From contig JAIXKK010000086.1 in the NCBI GenBank assembly GCA_026954325.1, positions 16,560 through 80,559 on the forward strand: a stretch of DNA of 64,000 nt, given 5' to 3'. The first letter of the stretch is position 1, and every line of letters begins with the position of its first letter. Below are positions 1 through 7,786 of the stretch, in pieces. This DNA is from Bryobacterales bacterium (GTDB taxonomy: Bacteria; Acidobacteriota; Terriglobia; Bryobacterales; Bryobacteraceae). The notes beneath the pieces were generated by a model that searched no databases, was not told where the DNA came from, and saw only the letters and a list, made by a program, of their open reading frames with translations. Position numbers and translations under genes: made by a program.

Positions 1-1
1 G

Positions 2-406
2 CTGCGCGAGTTGAAAGGCGTGGATGAGCTGGGCGGCACCATGCGTTTGGGAGCCTACCCCTGCAAACTCGCCGAGAACAGCTTTGCCCGCGAGGCCTAC
101 GGCGTTCCCGAGATCAGCGAGCGCCACCGCCATCGCTACGAGTTCAACCGTGAATACGAAGGCGTGCTGACAGCCCACGGGCTCCGCCTGACGGGCGCGA
201 CGCCGGATGGAATGTACGTCGAAATCTGCGAACTGCCCGATCATCCCTGGTACCTCGGCTGCCAGTTCCATCCCGAATTCAAGTCGAAGCCGCTCGAGCC
301 GCATCCGCTGTTCCGGTCCTTCATCGGAGCGGCCTACCGGCATAAGAAGGAGGTCCTCACGGGCCGTGCGGATCGATCTGTCGCCGTCACTCTCGATCGG
401 GGATAA
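2..406 (+). CDS. pyrG: CTP synthase, C-terminal part (5' end outside window)
   Basis: This is the tail of CTP synthase, which makes CTP from UTP, ATP and glutamine in the cytoplasm. About 134 residues are visible and all belong to the class I glutamine amidotransferase domain. The segment [11 protein letters not shown], the motif RHRHRYEFN and the closing [11 protein letters not shown], which carries the amidotransferase His and Glu, are characteristic. The nucleophilic Cys and the synthetase domain lie upstream of the window. The frame is open from base 2 and stops with TAA at 404-406. The last 41 bases also encode the start of kdsA, a common acidobacterial and proteobacterial neighbour. The identification is firm; only the 5' limit is unknown. 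Confidence 0.96.
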   Translation: MRELKGVDELGGTMRLGAYPCKLAENSFAREAYGVPEISERHRHRYEFNREYEGVLTAHGLRLTGATPDGMYVEICELPDHPWYLGCQFHPEFKSKPLEPHPLFRSFIGAAYRHKKEVLTGRADRSVAVTLDRG

Positions 407-1169
407 CGCTCCGTTCGCTCTCATCGCCGGCCCGTGCGTCATCGAGAGCGAGGAGCACGTCCACTTCCTGGCCGGGCGCATCGCCCAAATCGCCGGGCCA
501 TTCGTTTTCAAAGCGAGCTTTGACAAAGCCAATCGCAGCAGCGTGTCTTCCTATCGCGGCCCCGGCCTCGTGGAAGGGTTGCGCATCCTCGCCGGCCTCA
601 AGGCCAAGGGCCACTTCATCCTCACCGATATCCATGAGCCTTCGCAGGCCGAACCTGCCGCCGAGGCGGCCGACATCCTGCAAATCCCCGCCTTTCTCTG
701 CCGCCAGACCGATCTGCTGGTGGCCGCCGGACGCACCGGGCGCGTCGTGAATATCAAGAAAGGGCAATTCGTGGCGCCCGAGGATATCCACCTCGCCGCG
801 GAGAAAGTCGCCTCCACCGGCAACAACAAAGTACTGCTGACCGAACGCGGCGCCGCATTCGGCTACCACAGCCTCGTGGTCGACATGCGCGGGCTCGCCA
901 TCATGCGCGAATCCCGGCCCGTCGTCTTCGACGCCACCCACAGCGTGCAGATGCCGGGCGCGTCGGGATCCGCTTCGGGCGGCCAACCGCGGTTCATTGA
1001 ACCCCTCTCTCGCGCCGCCGTTGCCGTGGGGATCGACGCGCTCTTTCTCGAGGTCCACGAGGCGCCCGAACGCGCCCTGTCCGACGGAGCAAATGCGCTT
1101 CGTCTGGACCTGCTCGGACCGCTGCTCGGCCGCCTGCGGACCATCGACGGATTAGTGAAACGCTTCTGA
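366..1169 (+). CDS. kdsA: 3-deoxy-8-phosphooctulonate (KDO-8-P) synthase
   Basis: KdsA condenses phosphoenolpyruvate with arabinose 5-phosphate to KDO-8-phosphate for lipopolysaccharide core synthesis. The 267-residue protein shows [58 protein letters not shown] and DATHSVQ, all family hallmarks. The Cys in AGPCVIES (about residue 24) is the position that binds metal in Aquifex-type enzymes and is Asn in the E. coli enzyme, so this is probably the metal-dependent class. The open frame runs further upstream, but I chose the GTG at 366 because an AAGGAGG at 347-353 sits 12 bases before it and the protein then has normal length. It overlaps pyrG by 41 bases, suggesting co-transcription. Confidence 0.95.
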   Translation: MRIDLSPSLSIGDNAPFALIAGPCVIESEEHVHFLAGRIAQIAGPFVFKASFDKANRSSVSSYRGPGLVEGLRILAGLKAKGHFILTDIHEPSQAEPAAEAADILQIPAFLCRQTDLLVAAGRTGRVVNIKKGQFVAPEDIHLAAEKVASTGNNKVLLTERGAAFGYHSLVVDMRGLAIMRESRPVVFDATHSVQMPGASGSASGGQPRFIEPLSRAAVAVGIDALFLEVHEAPERALSDGANALRLDLLGPLLGRLRTIDGLVKRF

Positions 1170-1192
1170 GGCGTGGGGAACGGAAGGGGAGG

Positions 1193-1370
1193 AGTACCGC
1201 TGTCGCGCTGCACATCCAGGACCCCGAGGTAGAACGCCTGGCCGAAGAAGTGGCTGAGCAGGTGAGGAGAACGCCTTCAAGGAAGCCGCGAAGCACGTGC
1301 CGGCCCTGACGGACAGGAGATGGCCGCACCGGTCAAGAACGGTGATTTTGTAGAGGTGAAACGGACATGA
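1193..1370 (+). pseudogene. Decayed toxin-antitoxin fragment: VapB-like head, RelE/HigB-like tail
   Basis: No single frame is open here, but two recognisable pieces are. Bases 1196-1261 read TAVALHIQDPEVERLAEEVAEQ, like the N-terminus of Rv0623-type VapB antitoxins; a good Shine-Dalgarno lies at 1186-1194, but the start codon position reads AGT. Bases 1264-1314 read EENAFKEAAKHVPALTD, and after a one-base shift 1314-1370 read QEMAAPVKNGDFVEVKRT followed by TGA, resembling the C-terminal tail of HigB/RelE toxins. The TGA overlaps the ATG of the next gene (ATGA), the usual toxin-antitoxin coupling. The sequence directly shows the broken frames; the family names are inferred from short matches. 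Confidence 0.55.
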
Positions 1371-1684
1371 GCAAGAAGTATCGAAGCGATGCGATGGCTT
1401 CCGTTCACGGGACGATGGAAGCCCTGCACAACATCGGCGCGTTCGACAAGCAGACGATGCGCCGCTTTGACCATGCGTGCCTGACGCCGGTGAGTCCGTT
1501 GACGGCAAGACAGATCAAGGCGCTCCGTGAGCGTGAGCACGTGAGCCAGGTCATTTTTGCCAACTACCTGAACGTCACCACCAGCCTTGTGAGCAAATGG
1601 GAGCGCGGCGAGAAGAAACCCTCCGGCCCCGCGCTCAAGCTCCTGCCGCTCGTTGAAAAGCACGGTCTGACCGCCGTGGCGTAA
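1367..1684 (+). CDS. XRE-family antitoxin (HigA-2/NadS-like)
   Basis: A 105-residue DNA-binding protein. Residues about 45-100 form a Cro/C1-type helix-turn-helix: LTARQIKALREREHVSQVIFANYLNV followed by SLVSKWERGEKKPSGPALKLL. This arrangement, with an N-terminal segment before the HTH, is typical of HigA/NadS-type antitoxins, which neutralise a RelE/HigB toxin and repress their own operon. The gene starts inside the stop codon of the broken toxin remnant (ATGA at 1367-1370), so it was once translationally coupled to a toxin. The antitoxin is intact while its toxin is not, so it may survive as a solitary regulator or anti-addiction gene. Confidence 0.85.
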   Translation: MSKKYRSDAMASVHGTMEALHNIGAFDKQTMRRFDHACLTPVSPLTARQIKALREREHVSQVIFANYLNVTTSLVSKWERGEKKPSGPALKLLPLVEKHGLTAVA

Positions 1685-1705
1685 GGAGCGGCGGCCCGGC
1701 CGGAA

Positions 1706-1735
1706 ATCTGTCTTCCGTCTAGCCGGAAAACAGAT
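1706..1735. repeat. Inverted repeat after the antitoxin gene
   Basis: ATCTGTCTTCCG at 1706-1717 pairs with CGGAAAACAGAT at 1724-1735 (11 of 12 positions, 6-base loop). It lies 21 bases beyond the antitoxin stop and could act as a terminator hairpin, although no T-tract follows. Confidence 0.4.
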
Positions 1736-1923
1736 ATACCGCCGCATGCAGCGCTAGAACATTTCCCTGCCGGATTGTTGCAAGGAGGCCCTGAAGCCGG
1801 ATGACCAGCCGGAAGGTCGCGGATTCACGGGCGATAGCCGCGCATCACGTTTCGCTACATCCGCCCCGCATGATCTCCACGTTTACCCGTGTGGTAACGT
1901 CATAGGTGGAGTAGAGGTTTGTG

Positions 1924-2403
1924 ATGACATTACACCCAACTTCCCGTCGCCGCCGCTCACGCGGCTTCTCGTTGATCGAGATCATGATTGTGGTCGCCAT
2001 CATTCTGGTGATCGCCTCCATCGCCATTCCCAAGATCAACCAGCAGCGCATGCAGGCTCACGAGATGGCCGCCATTCGAACCCTTACCACCATCCACACG
2101 GGTCAAACGCAATACTTTTCCCAATTCGGGCGTTATGCGACCAATCTCCAGGAACTCGGCCCGCCCGCCAGCGGCCAGGCGGGGCCCGCGGCAGCGGATC
2201 TCATCCCCGGCGAACTCGCTGCCGGCAGCAAGTCCGGCTACAACTATACGGTTGTCGGCGGTCCCGGTGGATACACCATCTCGGCCGTGCCTGTCGCCTT
2301 CGGCAATACAGGCCGCCGGACGTTCTTCTCGGATCAGACTCTGGTGATCCGCGAGAACTGGGGACAGGAACCCGCCAACGTCCAGAGCAAGGAAATCAAG
2401 TAG
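1924..2403 (+). CDS. Type IV prepilin-like protein with N-terminal methylation motif
   Basis: A 159-residue precursor with a basic leader (SRRRRSRG) followed by the class III signal site G/FSLIEIMIVVAIILVIASIAIP. Glu5 of the mature chain is present, and a single hydrophobic helix of about 20 residues follows. A prepilin peptidase would cut after Gly and N-methylate Phe. The rest has a pseudopilin-like head with few Cys and a Gly-rich part around residue 95. It resembles acidobacterial PilA-type or pseudopilin proteins. GTG at 1921 and ATG at 1924 are adjacent possible starts; I chose ATG because AGAGGT is suitably spaced. No other type IV pilus gene is next to it, and it is not a Flp pilin, so it is unlikely to be the substrate of the Tad locus at 53-61 kb. 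Confidence 0.85.
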   Translation: MTLHPTSRRRRSRGFSLIEIMIVVAIILVIASIAIPKINQQRMQAHEMAAIRTLTTIHTGQTQYFSQFGRYATNLQELGPPASGQAGPAAADLIPGELAAGSKSGYNYTVVGGPGGYTISAVPVAFGNTGRRTFFSDQTLVIRENWGQEPANVQSKEIK

Positions 2404-2538
2404 CGCCCGCTTGGCGCATTACGCCATCCGGGAAAAGAATGCGGTCCGATCAGCGGCCCGCGCGCACCCCGAGCCGCGATTCACCCGAAGTTGCCACTCC
2501 TGGAACCGCGTGCCGCACCCGCGCGTCAGACCAAGCAA

Positions 2539-2782
2539 ATGCGCTCCCCGTTCCTCCTGGCTCTGTTTGCCTTCCCCATTGCGCACGTCCCGCGGCGGTT
2601 GGGGTTACTATGCAACCGCCGGTTTTCAGGTGGCGCTGGACCGCTACCAGCATTTCCGCCTCGGCATGGGTCCGCGCATCTATCGCGGGCACACCGATGG
2701 CGAGCCTCTCGGAGCCGTCCCCGGAATTCGTACGCGGGACCTGCGGATCAATCTGATGGCCGAGTTCGGCTTCAGCTTCTAA
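2539..2782 (+). pseudogene. Collapsed outer-membrane beta-barrel gene (signal peptide plus last strands)
   Basis: A start at 2539 gives a perfect signal peptide, MRSPFLLALFAFPIA, which then runs into nonsense. In another frame from about 2597 to the TAA at 2780-2782 the translation reads GWGYYATAGFQVALDRYQ, then HFRLGMGPRIYRG, ending RINLMAEFGFSF. This is the alternating amphipathic pattern and terminal Phe of an outer-membrane barrel. The simplest reading is a large internal deletion with a frameshift that joined the two ends of one gene. The 3' end overlaps the end of convergent thiD by 11 bases. The patterns are seen directly; the deletion is inferred. Confidence 0.55.
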
Positions 2783-3560
2783 CCACGGGCGCGTGATGGT
2801 TGACGGGCCCCGATCCGTGGCCCAGCCCCGGGTTGGTGCGGATGGCCTCGGTGATAAACAGCTTCCCCCGCCGCACCGCTTCATGGAGCGGCAGACCCTT
2901 CGCAAGGCACGCCGTGATCGCCGCCGAATAAGTGCAGCCCGTTCCATGGGTATGCGGCGTGTCGATGCGCGGGGAGGGAAACCAGTGCATCACGCCGCCC
3001 GCGTCCAGCAGCAGGTCGGCCGCATTACCCGCCAGATGCCCTCCCTTCACCAGCACGTTCTTTGCTCCCATCTCGCGCAGCCTCCTCGCCGCCTGTTCCA
3101 TCTCCTCTTCTCTCGTGACGGAGCTTCCGGTGAGCGCGGACGCCTCGTGCAGATTGGGGGTGACCAGGAACGCGCGGGGGAGGAGCCTGTCGCGCACCAG
3201 CGCCCGTGCGTCCTCGGCGATCAGCGGAGCGCCGTGCTTGCTGATCATCACCGGGTCCACCACCAGCGGGAAGCCGAACGACGGCGCAAGGCCCGCCAGT
3301 GCTTCGATAATGGCGGCATTCCCGAGAGCGCCGGTCTTGGCCGCCCGCGGAGGAATGTCTTCCACCACGGCTTCGATCTGGCGCAGCACAAACCGCGGGA
3401 CGAGGCATTCCACCGCCTCCACGCGCAGCGTGTTCTGCACGGTGAGCAGTGTCAGCGCCGCCTCCCCGTAAACTCCGAACTGATGGAACGTCTTGAGGTC
3501 GGCCTGGATCCCCGCCCCGCCGCTCGGATCCGACCCGGCGATGGTGAGAGCCGCCGGCAT
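2772..3560 (-). CDS. thiD: Hydroxymethylpyrimidine/phosphomethylpyrimidine kinase
   Basis: ThiD phosphorylates HMP and HMP-P to HMP-PP, the pyrimidine half of thiamine. The 262-residue ribokinase-fold protein has the N-terminal ALTIAGSDPSGGAGIQADLK, then KTGALG, VVDPVMISKHG, TPNLHEASAL, VKGGH and the anion-hole motif HGTGCTYSAAI near residue 208. The frame is open further upstream, but the ATG at 3560 gives family length and overlaps the stop codon of rlmB (ATGA), so the two are translationally coupled. No other thiamine genes lie in the window. Confidence 0.95.
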   Translation of the reverse strand: MPAALTIAGSDPSGGAGIQADLKTFHQFGVYGEAALTLLTVQNTLRVEAVECLVPRFVLRQIEAVVEDIPPRAAKTGALGNAAIIEALAGLAPSFGFPLVVDPVMISKHGAPLIAEDARALVRDRLLPRAFLVTPNLHEASALTGSSVTREEEMEQAARRLREMGAKNVLVKGGHLAGNAADLLLDAGGVMHWFPSPRIDTPHTHGTGCTYSAAITACLAKGLPLHEAVRRGKLFITEAIRTNPGLGHGSGPVNHHAPVVRS

Positions 3561-4273
3561 CACGGGCGCCGCCTCCGGCGCCACTCGAAGAGCGCCACTC
3601 CCGCGGCCACGCTCACATTCAGCGAAGCTATCGCGCCCGCCATCGGAATGCGCACCAGAAAATCGCATTCCTTGCGGACATGCTCGTGCAGTCCCTTCCC
3701 TTCGCCGCCGAGCACGAACGCCGCCGGAGCCGCATACTCGACCTTGTCGTAATCCTCCGTGCCGCGTTCATCCAGCCCGTAGATCCAGAAGTTGCGTTTC
3801 TTGAGGTTCTCCATCTCCTGCCGCACATTGCTGATCCTGATCAAGGGCAAGTGCTCGATGGCGCCGGCGGACGCTTTGATCACGGTTTCCGTAATCCCCG
3901 CCGCGCGCCGCTCCGGAGCCATCACGGCGTCCGCGCCCGCGGCGTGGGCCGTCCGGATGATCGCCCCCAGGTTGTGCGGATCCTCCACTCCATCGAGCAA
4001 TATCACGCATTGCGCCTTATCGAGCACATCGGGCGCACCCGTCCGGCGCGGCGCGGCGCCAAATGCGATTACACCCTGGTGCACTGCGTTATGGCTCGCC
4101 TTGTCCAGCGCATCCCGCGGCTCAAAGCGCACGGCCACCCCCTGCCGCCGGCAAAGATCGATGATCTCCTGCAGCTTGGTTCCACCTGCCCCTTTGGCTA
4201 TCAGAACACGGTCAAGAACGCGGCCCGCGCGCAGAGCTTCGCGCACCGGATGGACACCCGCAATGACGCTCAC
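3560..4273 (-). CDS. rlmB: 23S rRNA 2'-O-ribose methyltransferase, TrmH/RlmB family
   Basis: A 237-residue SPOUT methyltransferase. An N-terminal substrate-binding part (VIAGVHPVREALRAG, residues 3-17) is followed by the catalytic domain with LLDGVEDPHNLGAIIRTA, FVLGGEGKGLHEHV and IPMAGAIASLNVSVAAGVAL, the three SPOUT motifs of the deep trefoil knot. RlmB methylates G2251 of 23S rRNA; other TrmH-family paralogues act on different RNAs, so the exact site is inferred. It is the first gene of a two-gene unit with thiD, and its start lies 12 bases beyond the 3' end of the TonB receptor gene on the same strand. Confidence 0.9.
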   Translation of the reverse strand: MSVIAGVHPVREALRAGRVLDRVLIAKGAGGTKLQEIIDLCRRQGVAVRFEPRDALDKASHNAVHQGVIAFGAAPRRTGAPDVLDKAQCVILLDGVEDPHNLGAIIRTAHAAGADAVMAPERRAAGITETVIKASAGAIEHLPLIRISNVRQEMENLKKRNFWIYGLDERGTEDYDKVEYAAPAAFVLGGEGKGLHEHVRKECDFLVRIPMAGAIASLNVSVAAGVALFEWRRRRRP

Positions 4274-4285
4274 TCGCCCAGTATC

Positions 4286-6370
4286 TCACTTGCCCCGGAA
4301 CCGGAACGCCATCCCAACGGTAAAGGTGATGGGGTAGCCCGGCGTGCCGTGGATGCCCGCGATTGCCGGCCCTCCCGCATAAGGGCGTGACTCGAGGTAA
4401 TTCTGCGTTTCGAAGTAGGAGCGATCCGTGAAGTTATCCACGGCGAAGCTGAAATCCACGTTGCGCCGTACGCGCCGCACCAGGCTCAGATCGAACACGG
4501 TGTGTCCCGAGGCGAGGATCGAGAGGTCCCCGGCTCCATCCAGGTAGTAATGATTGATGGCCCGCATCCGCACCGAACCGCTCCACCCATGCCAGGCGGA
4601 AAGCGTCAATCCCGCGTTGGCGACGAAATGCGGCGCCCGGTCCACATAAGTACGGGGCGAAGTGCCGCGATAGTACGAATTCCCCACCTTGGTGAGACCG
4701 CCGCTGAGGCTCAAATGGCGGGTGATCTCCACCGAAGTCTTTACTTCATAGCCATAGCTGCGGCTGGGCCCGGCGAGCTCGAGCGAGCCGTCATCGGCAA
4801 TGTAGACCAGTTCGTTGGAGCGGTCGATCCAAAACAGGTCCGTGGCGATTGAAAAGCGCCGGAAGTGATGCGAGGTGCCGAACTGGTAGAAATCAGTAGT
4901 CGCAATCCGGTCCGCGTTCGGATGCAGCAGAATACTGCGCGCGTCAATGGACGAGATGCCCCGGCCGTAGTTCAGGTACAACGTCAGCGGAATCCGCTGC
5001 GAAGGCGTATAGGCAAGATTGGCCTTTGGCTGAACCCGGCCCTGCGATTGCGTGGTGGCGTCAAACGGGTTGACGCGGTCCTGAATATCGAAACGAAACA
5101 CGTCATACCGCAACCCGCCCCCGATCTGCACCTTGTTCCCCAGGAGGCTGAGCGATTCCTGCACATAGCCGGCGCCGTTGGTGACGTGAACATTCGCTCG
5201 CGTCGTCACGCCCAGCGGCGTGCGCCCGATGCGCGGATACAAGCCCACGTTGATCTGGTTATCGTGAAAATTGCCCCCGGCCGTAAGCAGACCCATGCTT
5301 CCCAGCACCCGGTGCGGCCGGAGGTACTGCGCGTTGGCCCCTTCCTGAAGCCGCGAATCGTGCTGCTGGATGCCGTCGCCGTTCACCGGATCATTGAGGA
5401 AGAACGTGAAATCCGAATAGAGATCAAAGAGCGACCGGCCGAGGAAGCCATCCACCTTCCATACCGCTCCGTTCGATTGTTCGTTTCGAAAATAGCCCGC
5501 CACCGTCCCCATCACGATGTGGCCGCCTTCGCCGGGATCGAGATACCCGAAGCGGTCGAGACGGCCCGCGGTCACTTCAAACAGCGGAATCTGCCCCGAG
5601 GAATTGTAATTGTTCCGGCCGCCGTTCATCTTGATGGCGTAGCTCCGCCCGCCCCCGAGGCGCTTCGTGAAGTTGGCGGTGAGATTGTCGCGGCGGTAAT
5701 CGAGCGGCTTCAGGAACGGACCATCGGTAAAGCTGCCTTCGTAGGCGATGAAGGAATCAAGGCTCTGCAGCGCCGGGCTGAACGCCAGAAAGCCGCGCTT
5801 TTCCCCGAACGATCCGCCCTGGATCTTCGCGGTCCACTCATCCGGCAGGGACTCACGCAAACGGATATGCACCACCCCAAGCCCGCTGAAGTCGCCATAC
5901 GCCGCGCTGAACGGGCCGTTGATGATTTGCGCCTCCTCCACCAGTTCCGGAGTCATCGTCTTCAGCGCGCCCAGGTATCCCTGGCCGTGGCCCTGCGTGG
6001 ACTGGTTCTGCTGGATGTCGTCCACCAGCACCTTGAGGCCCCCGTTTACGCCGCCGTGATCGAGATTGAACCCGAACCTGCGCACTTCAATCGACTTGCC
6101 GCCGCCCTCGTGCTGCCCGGCGTTGATCCCGGCGTTCAACTGGTGGAAGACCTGGTCATCGCGGGAAAAGAGGGTCTGCTGGAAGACTTCGGCATTGCGC
6201 CGGTCGACCGTAGGTTCCACCGGGGAGGCGGTAATGACGACGGAAGTGTAAATCTTAGGCAGCTCAACCTTTTGCTTTTCTTTCTCCTTTTCCTTCTCTG
6301 CGGGCTCCTGAGGGAACGCGGTGGCGAGAAAAAGCGGAAGGAGTGGGATGATTCGTAGCACGAGTTTCAT
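4286..6370 (-). CDS. TonB-dependent outer-membrane receptor
   Basis: A 694-residue receptor. Residues 1-20 are a signal peptide (MKLVLRIIPLLPLFLATAFPQ), followed by a charged EKEKEKEKQK stretch and then YTSVVITASP in the TonB-box region. The plug domain (about residues 50-170) contains GFNLDHGGVNGGLKVLVDD and INGPFSAAYGDFSGLGVVHI. A 22-strand barrel follows, ending in FTVGMAFRFRGK. It lacks the N-terminal carboxypeptidase-like domain common in acidobacterial receptors. The substrate cannot be read from the sequence; neighbours give no siderophore, cobalamin or glycan clue. ATG at 6370 was chosen over an upstream in-frame ATG because it begins the signal peptide. Confidence 0.93.
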   Translation of the reverse strand: MKLVLRIIPLLPLFLATAFPQEPAEKEKEKEKQKVELPKIYTSVVITASPVEPTVDRRNAEVFQQTLFSRDDQVFHQLNAGINAGQHEGGGKSIEVRRFGFNLDHGGVNGGLKVLVDDIQQNQSTQGHGQGYLGALKTMTPELVEEAQIINGPFSAAYGDFSGLGVVHIRLRESLPDEWTAKIQGGSFGEKRGFLAFSPALQSLDSFIAYEGSFTDGPFLKPLDYRRDNLTANFTKRLGGGRSYAIKMNGGRNNYNSSGQIPLFEVTAGRLDRFGYLDPGEGGHIVMGTVAGYFRNEQSNGAVWKVDGFLGRSLFDLYSDFTFFLNDPVNGDGIQQHDSRLQEGANAQYLRPHRVLGSMGLLTAGGNFHDNQINVGLYPRIGRTPLGVTTRANVHVTNGAGYVQESLSLLGNKVQIGGGLRYDVFRFDIQDRVNPFDATTQSQGRVQPKANLAYTPSQRIPLTLYLNYGRGISSIDARSILLHPNADRIATTDFYQFGTSHHFRRFSIATDLFWIDRSNELVYIADDGSLELAGPSRSYGYEVKTSVEITRHLSLSGGLTKVGNSYYRGTSPRTYVDRAPHFVANAGLTLSAWHGWSGSVRMRAINHYYLDGAGDLSILASGHTVFDLSLVRRVRRNVDFSFAVDNFTDRSYFETQNYLESRPYAGGPAIAGIHGTPGYPITFTVGMAFRFRGK

Positions 6371-6429
6371 GATCGTAACACCTATGAAGTTTACGTGCAA
6401 CCGGCTCTGTTCGGATTTACACTCGCTCT

Positions 6430-7209
6430 ATGCCTCACATCGACTCTCATCCCGCGGGAAGCTTTTGCTGGTTTGAACTGGGTACAACAGACCAGAACGC
6501 GGCCAAGACCTTCTACTCCACCCTCTTCGGCTGGTCGGCCAACGATTCCCCCATGGGGCCCGGACATCTATACACCACCTTCCACCTCGACGGCCGCTCT
6601 TGCGCCGCGGCCTACACCATCACGCCGGAAATGTCCCGGCAAGGCGTTCCGCCCCACTGGATGGTATACGTCGCCGTCGGCAGCGCGGATGATACCGCCT
6701 CCAAGGCTAAGGAGTTGGGCGGCAATGTAGTGATGGCGCCGTTCGACGTAATGGACCTCGGCCGCATGGCTGTGATCCAGGACCCCGCCGGAGCCGCTTT
6801 CAGCATCTGGCAGGGAAAATCCGTGAAGGGAACGGGAATCACCGGGGAGCCGGGAACATTCTGCTGGGGCGAGTTGAGCACCTCGGACATCCCAGGCGCG
6901 CAGGCCTTCTACAGCGGCCTGTTCGGCTGGAAAATCGTCCCCGGCCAGGTTGACGAAACCTATCTCCACATCGAGAACGGCGCTGCGATGATCGGGGGCA
7001 TTCCTCCGGCAAAGTACCGCAATCCCAACGTCCCGCCGCACTGGGTGTCCTATTTCCTCGTGACCGATTGCGACGCCGCGGCCGCGAAGGCGAATGACCT
7101 GGGCGCGAAACTCCTGTTCGGGCCGGAGACCATGGAAAAAGTAGGCCGGCTGGCATTCGTCGCCGACCCTCAGAGCGCCGTGTTCGCCATCTTCAAACCG
7201 GCACACTGA
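6430..7209 (+). CDS. Two-domain VOC (glyoxalase/bleomycin-resistance fold) protein
   Basis: A 259-residue protein made of two tandem VOC domains. The first (about 8-125) begins CWFELGTTDQNAAKTFYSTL and the second (about 135-257) begins CWGELSTSDIPGAQAFYSGL; both continue to FGW. Each ends with a PxGA-type strand: DPAGAAFSIWQ and DPQSAVFAIFK. This duplicated architecture occurs in many actinobacterial and acidobacterial proteins annotated as hydroxylase-like or lactoylglutathione-lyase-like, without a proven reaction. It is transcribed divergently from the TonB receptor. No function beyond the fold is claimed. Confidence 0.88.
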   Translation: MPHIDSHPAGSFCWFELGTTDQNAAKTFYSTLFGWSANDSPMGPGHLYTTFHLDGRSCAAAYTITPEMSRQGVPPHWMVYVAVGSADDTASKAKELGGNVVMAPFDVMDLGRMAVIQDPAGAAFSIWQGKSVKGTGITGEPGTFCWGELSTSDIPGAQAFYSGLFGWKIVPGQVDETYLHIENGAAMIGGIPPAKYRNPNVPPHWVSYFLVTDCDAAAAKANDLGAKLLFGPETMEKVGRLAFVADPQSAVFAIFKPAH

Positions 7210-7280
7210 AGGCCGCCGGAGGTAGCTAACGCTACGCGTTGTTTCGGAGCGTGCCTGCCATGACGTCCCGTCGTCACTGC

Positions 7281-7477
7281 TTAGCGGGTCCTGATCTGTT
7301 CAACGAACCATTCGATGACGTCAAAGAACCGCGATCGCGGTTCCTCTTTCTTCCGTAGGCCGCCGGGTAAGACTATCGGGAGGAATGATCACGCCGGGAA
7401 TCACATTGAGCTTTGAAGCCAGCGCCTCTATTAGCTTCCCGCGGCAAGGAACGCTGCCGGAGCCACTGGAACTGCAT
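7281..7477 (-). pseudogene. Remnant of an unidentified protein-coding gene
   Basis: The 429-base gap between the VOC gene and tRNA-Sec contains no intact gene. On the minus strand one frame reads RGKLIEALASKLNVIPGVIIPPDSL with stops on either side, and a shifted frame gives RFFDVIEWFVEQIRTR then TAA at 7283-7281. Together they look like the C-terminal half of a small soluble protein broken by a frameshift near the palindrome at 7326-7343. I do not recognise the family. Evidence is limited to the protein-like composition of both pieces. Confidence 0.3.
7326..7343. repeat. Perfect 18-base palindrome GAACCGCG/CGCGGTTC
   Basis: The stretch GAACCGCGATCGCGGTTC equals its own reverse complement and contains the octamer GCGATCGC. 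It lies inside the gene remnant before tRNA-Sec and is followed on the plus strand by a pyrimidine run (CTCTTTCTT). It could be a terminator after the VOC gene or a binding site; neither is proven. Confidence 0.5.
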
Positions 7478-7638
7478 TTCTATGCGGCCATACGTCCACA
7501 TCGCAATGGATAGTAGTTTACTCCGTTATGCGGGATGCCTGCTTTCCGAACCGTGAGGTTGTTCGCTCAGTTCAACGATCTCGTCGTTCTTATCTCAGGA
7601 AAATCACCGGTCCGGGCATGCGGTGCGATAGGCGGCTT

Positions 7639-7733
7639 TGGCGGAAGCTAGTGGGAGTCGAACCCACCCGCGACATCAAATGCCGCACACTGGTTTTGAA
7701 GACCAGGCCCGGCACCGGCCAAGACTAGCTTCC
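7639..7733 (-). tRNA. selC: tRNA-Sec, anticodon UCA
   Basis: The reverse strand folds as a 95-base selenocysteine tRNA with encoded CCA. An 8-bp acceptor stem (GGAAGCTA with TAGCTTCC) stacks on a 5-bp T stem (GTGGG with CCCAC), the bacterial 8+5 geometry. The anticodon arm is CTGGT-CTTCAAA-ACCAG with anticodon TCA. A long variable arm (GCGGC with GTCGC) and the loop TTCGACT follow, and the discriminator base is G. This RNA delivers selenocysteine at UGA codons with SelB after SelA charging. No selA, selB, selD or recognisable UGA-containing selenoprotein gene is in the window, so the partners must be elsewhere. It sits in front of the anti-sigma gene on the same strand, well separated from it. 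Confidence 0.97.
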
Positions 7734-7786
7734 ACGTGCGATTGTACCAGTCCAGCCCCGCGCCTTCACACTCGCCGTCGAAGCAA

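Noticed and set aside
1801..1905. 34-codon ORF after a perfect AAGGAGG (1782-1788) upstream of the pilin
   Set aside because: The translation has no membrane, leader or attenuation feature (no repeated regulatory codons), and there is no second evidence. The Shine-Dalgarno-like site may be chance or a relic.
4865..6358. 497-residue plus-strand frame across the TonB receptor gene
   Set aside because: The minus strand gives an uninterrupted receptor with signal peptide and barrel; the plus-strand product is Arg/His-rich without any recognisable motif.
7528..7728. 66-residue plus-strand frame across the tRNA-Sec region
   Set aside because: It reads through the complement of a structured tRNA gene and has no protein-like features.
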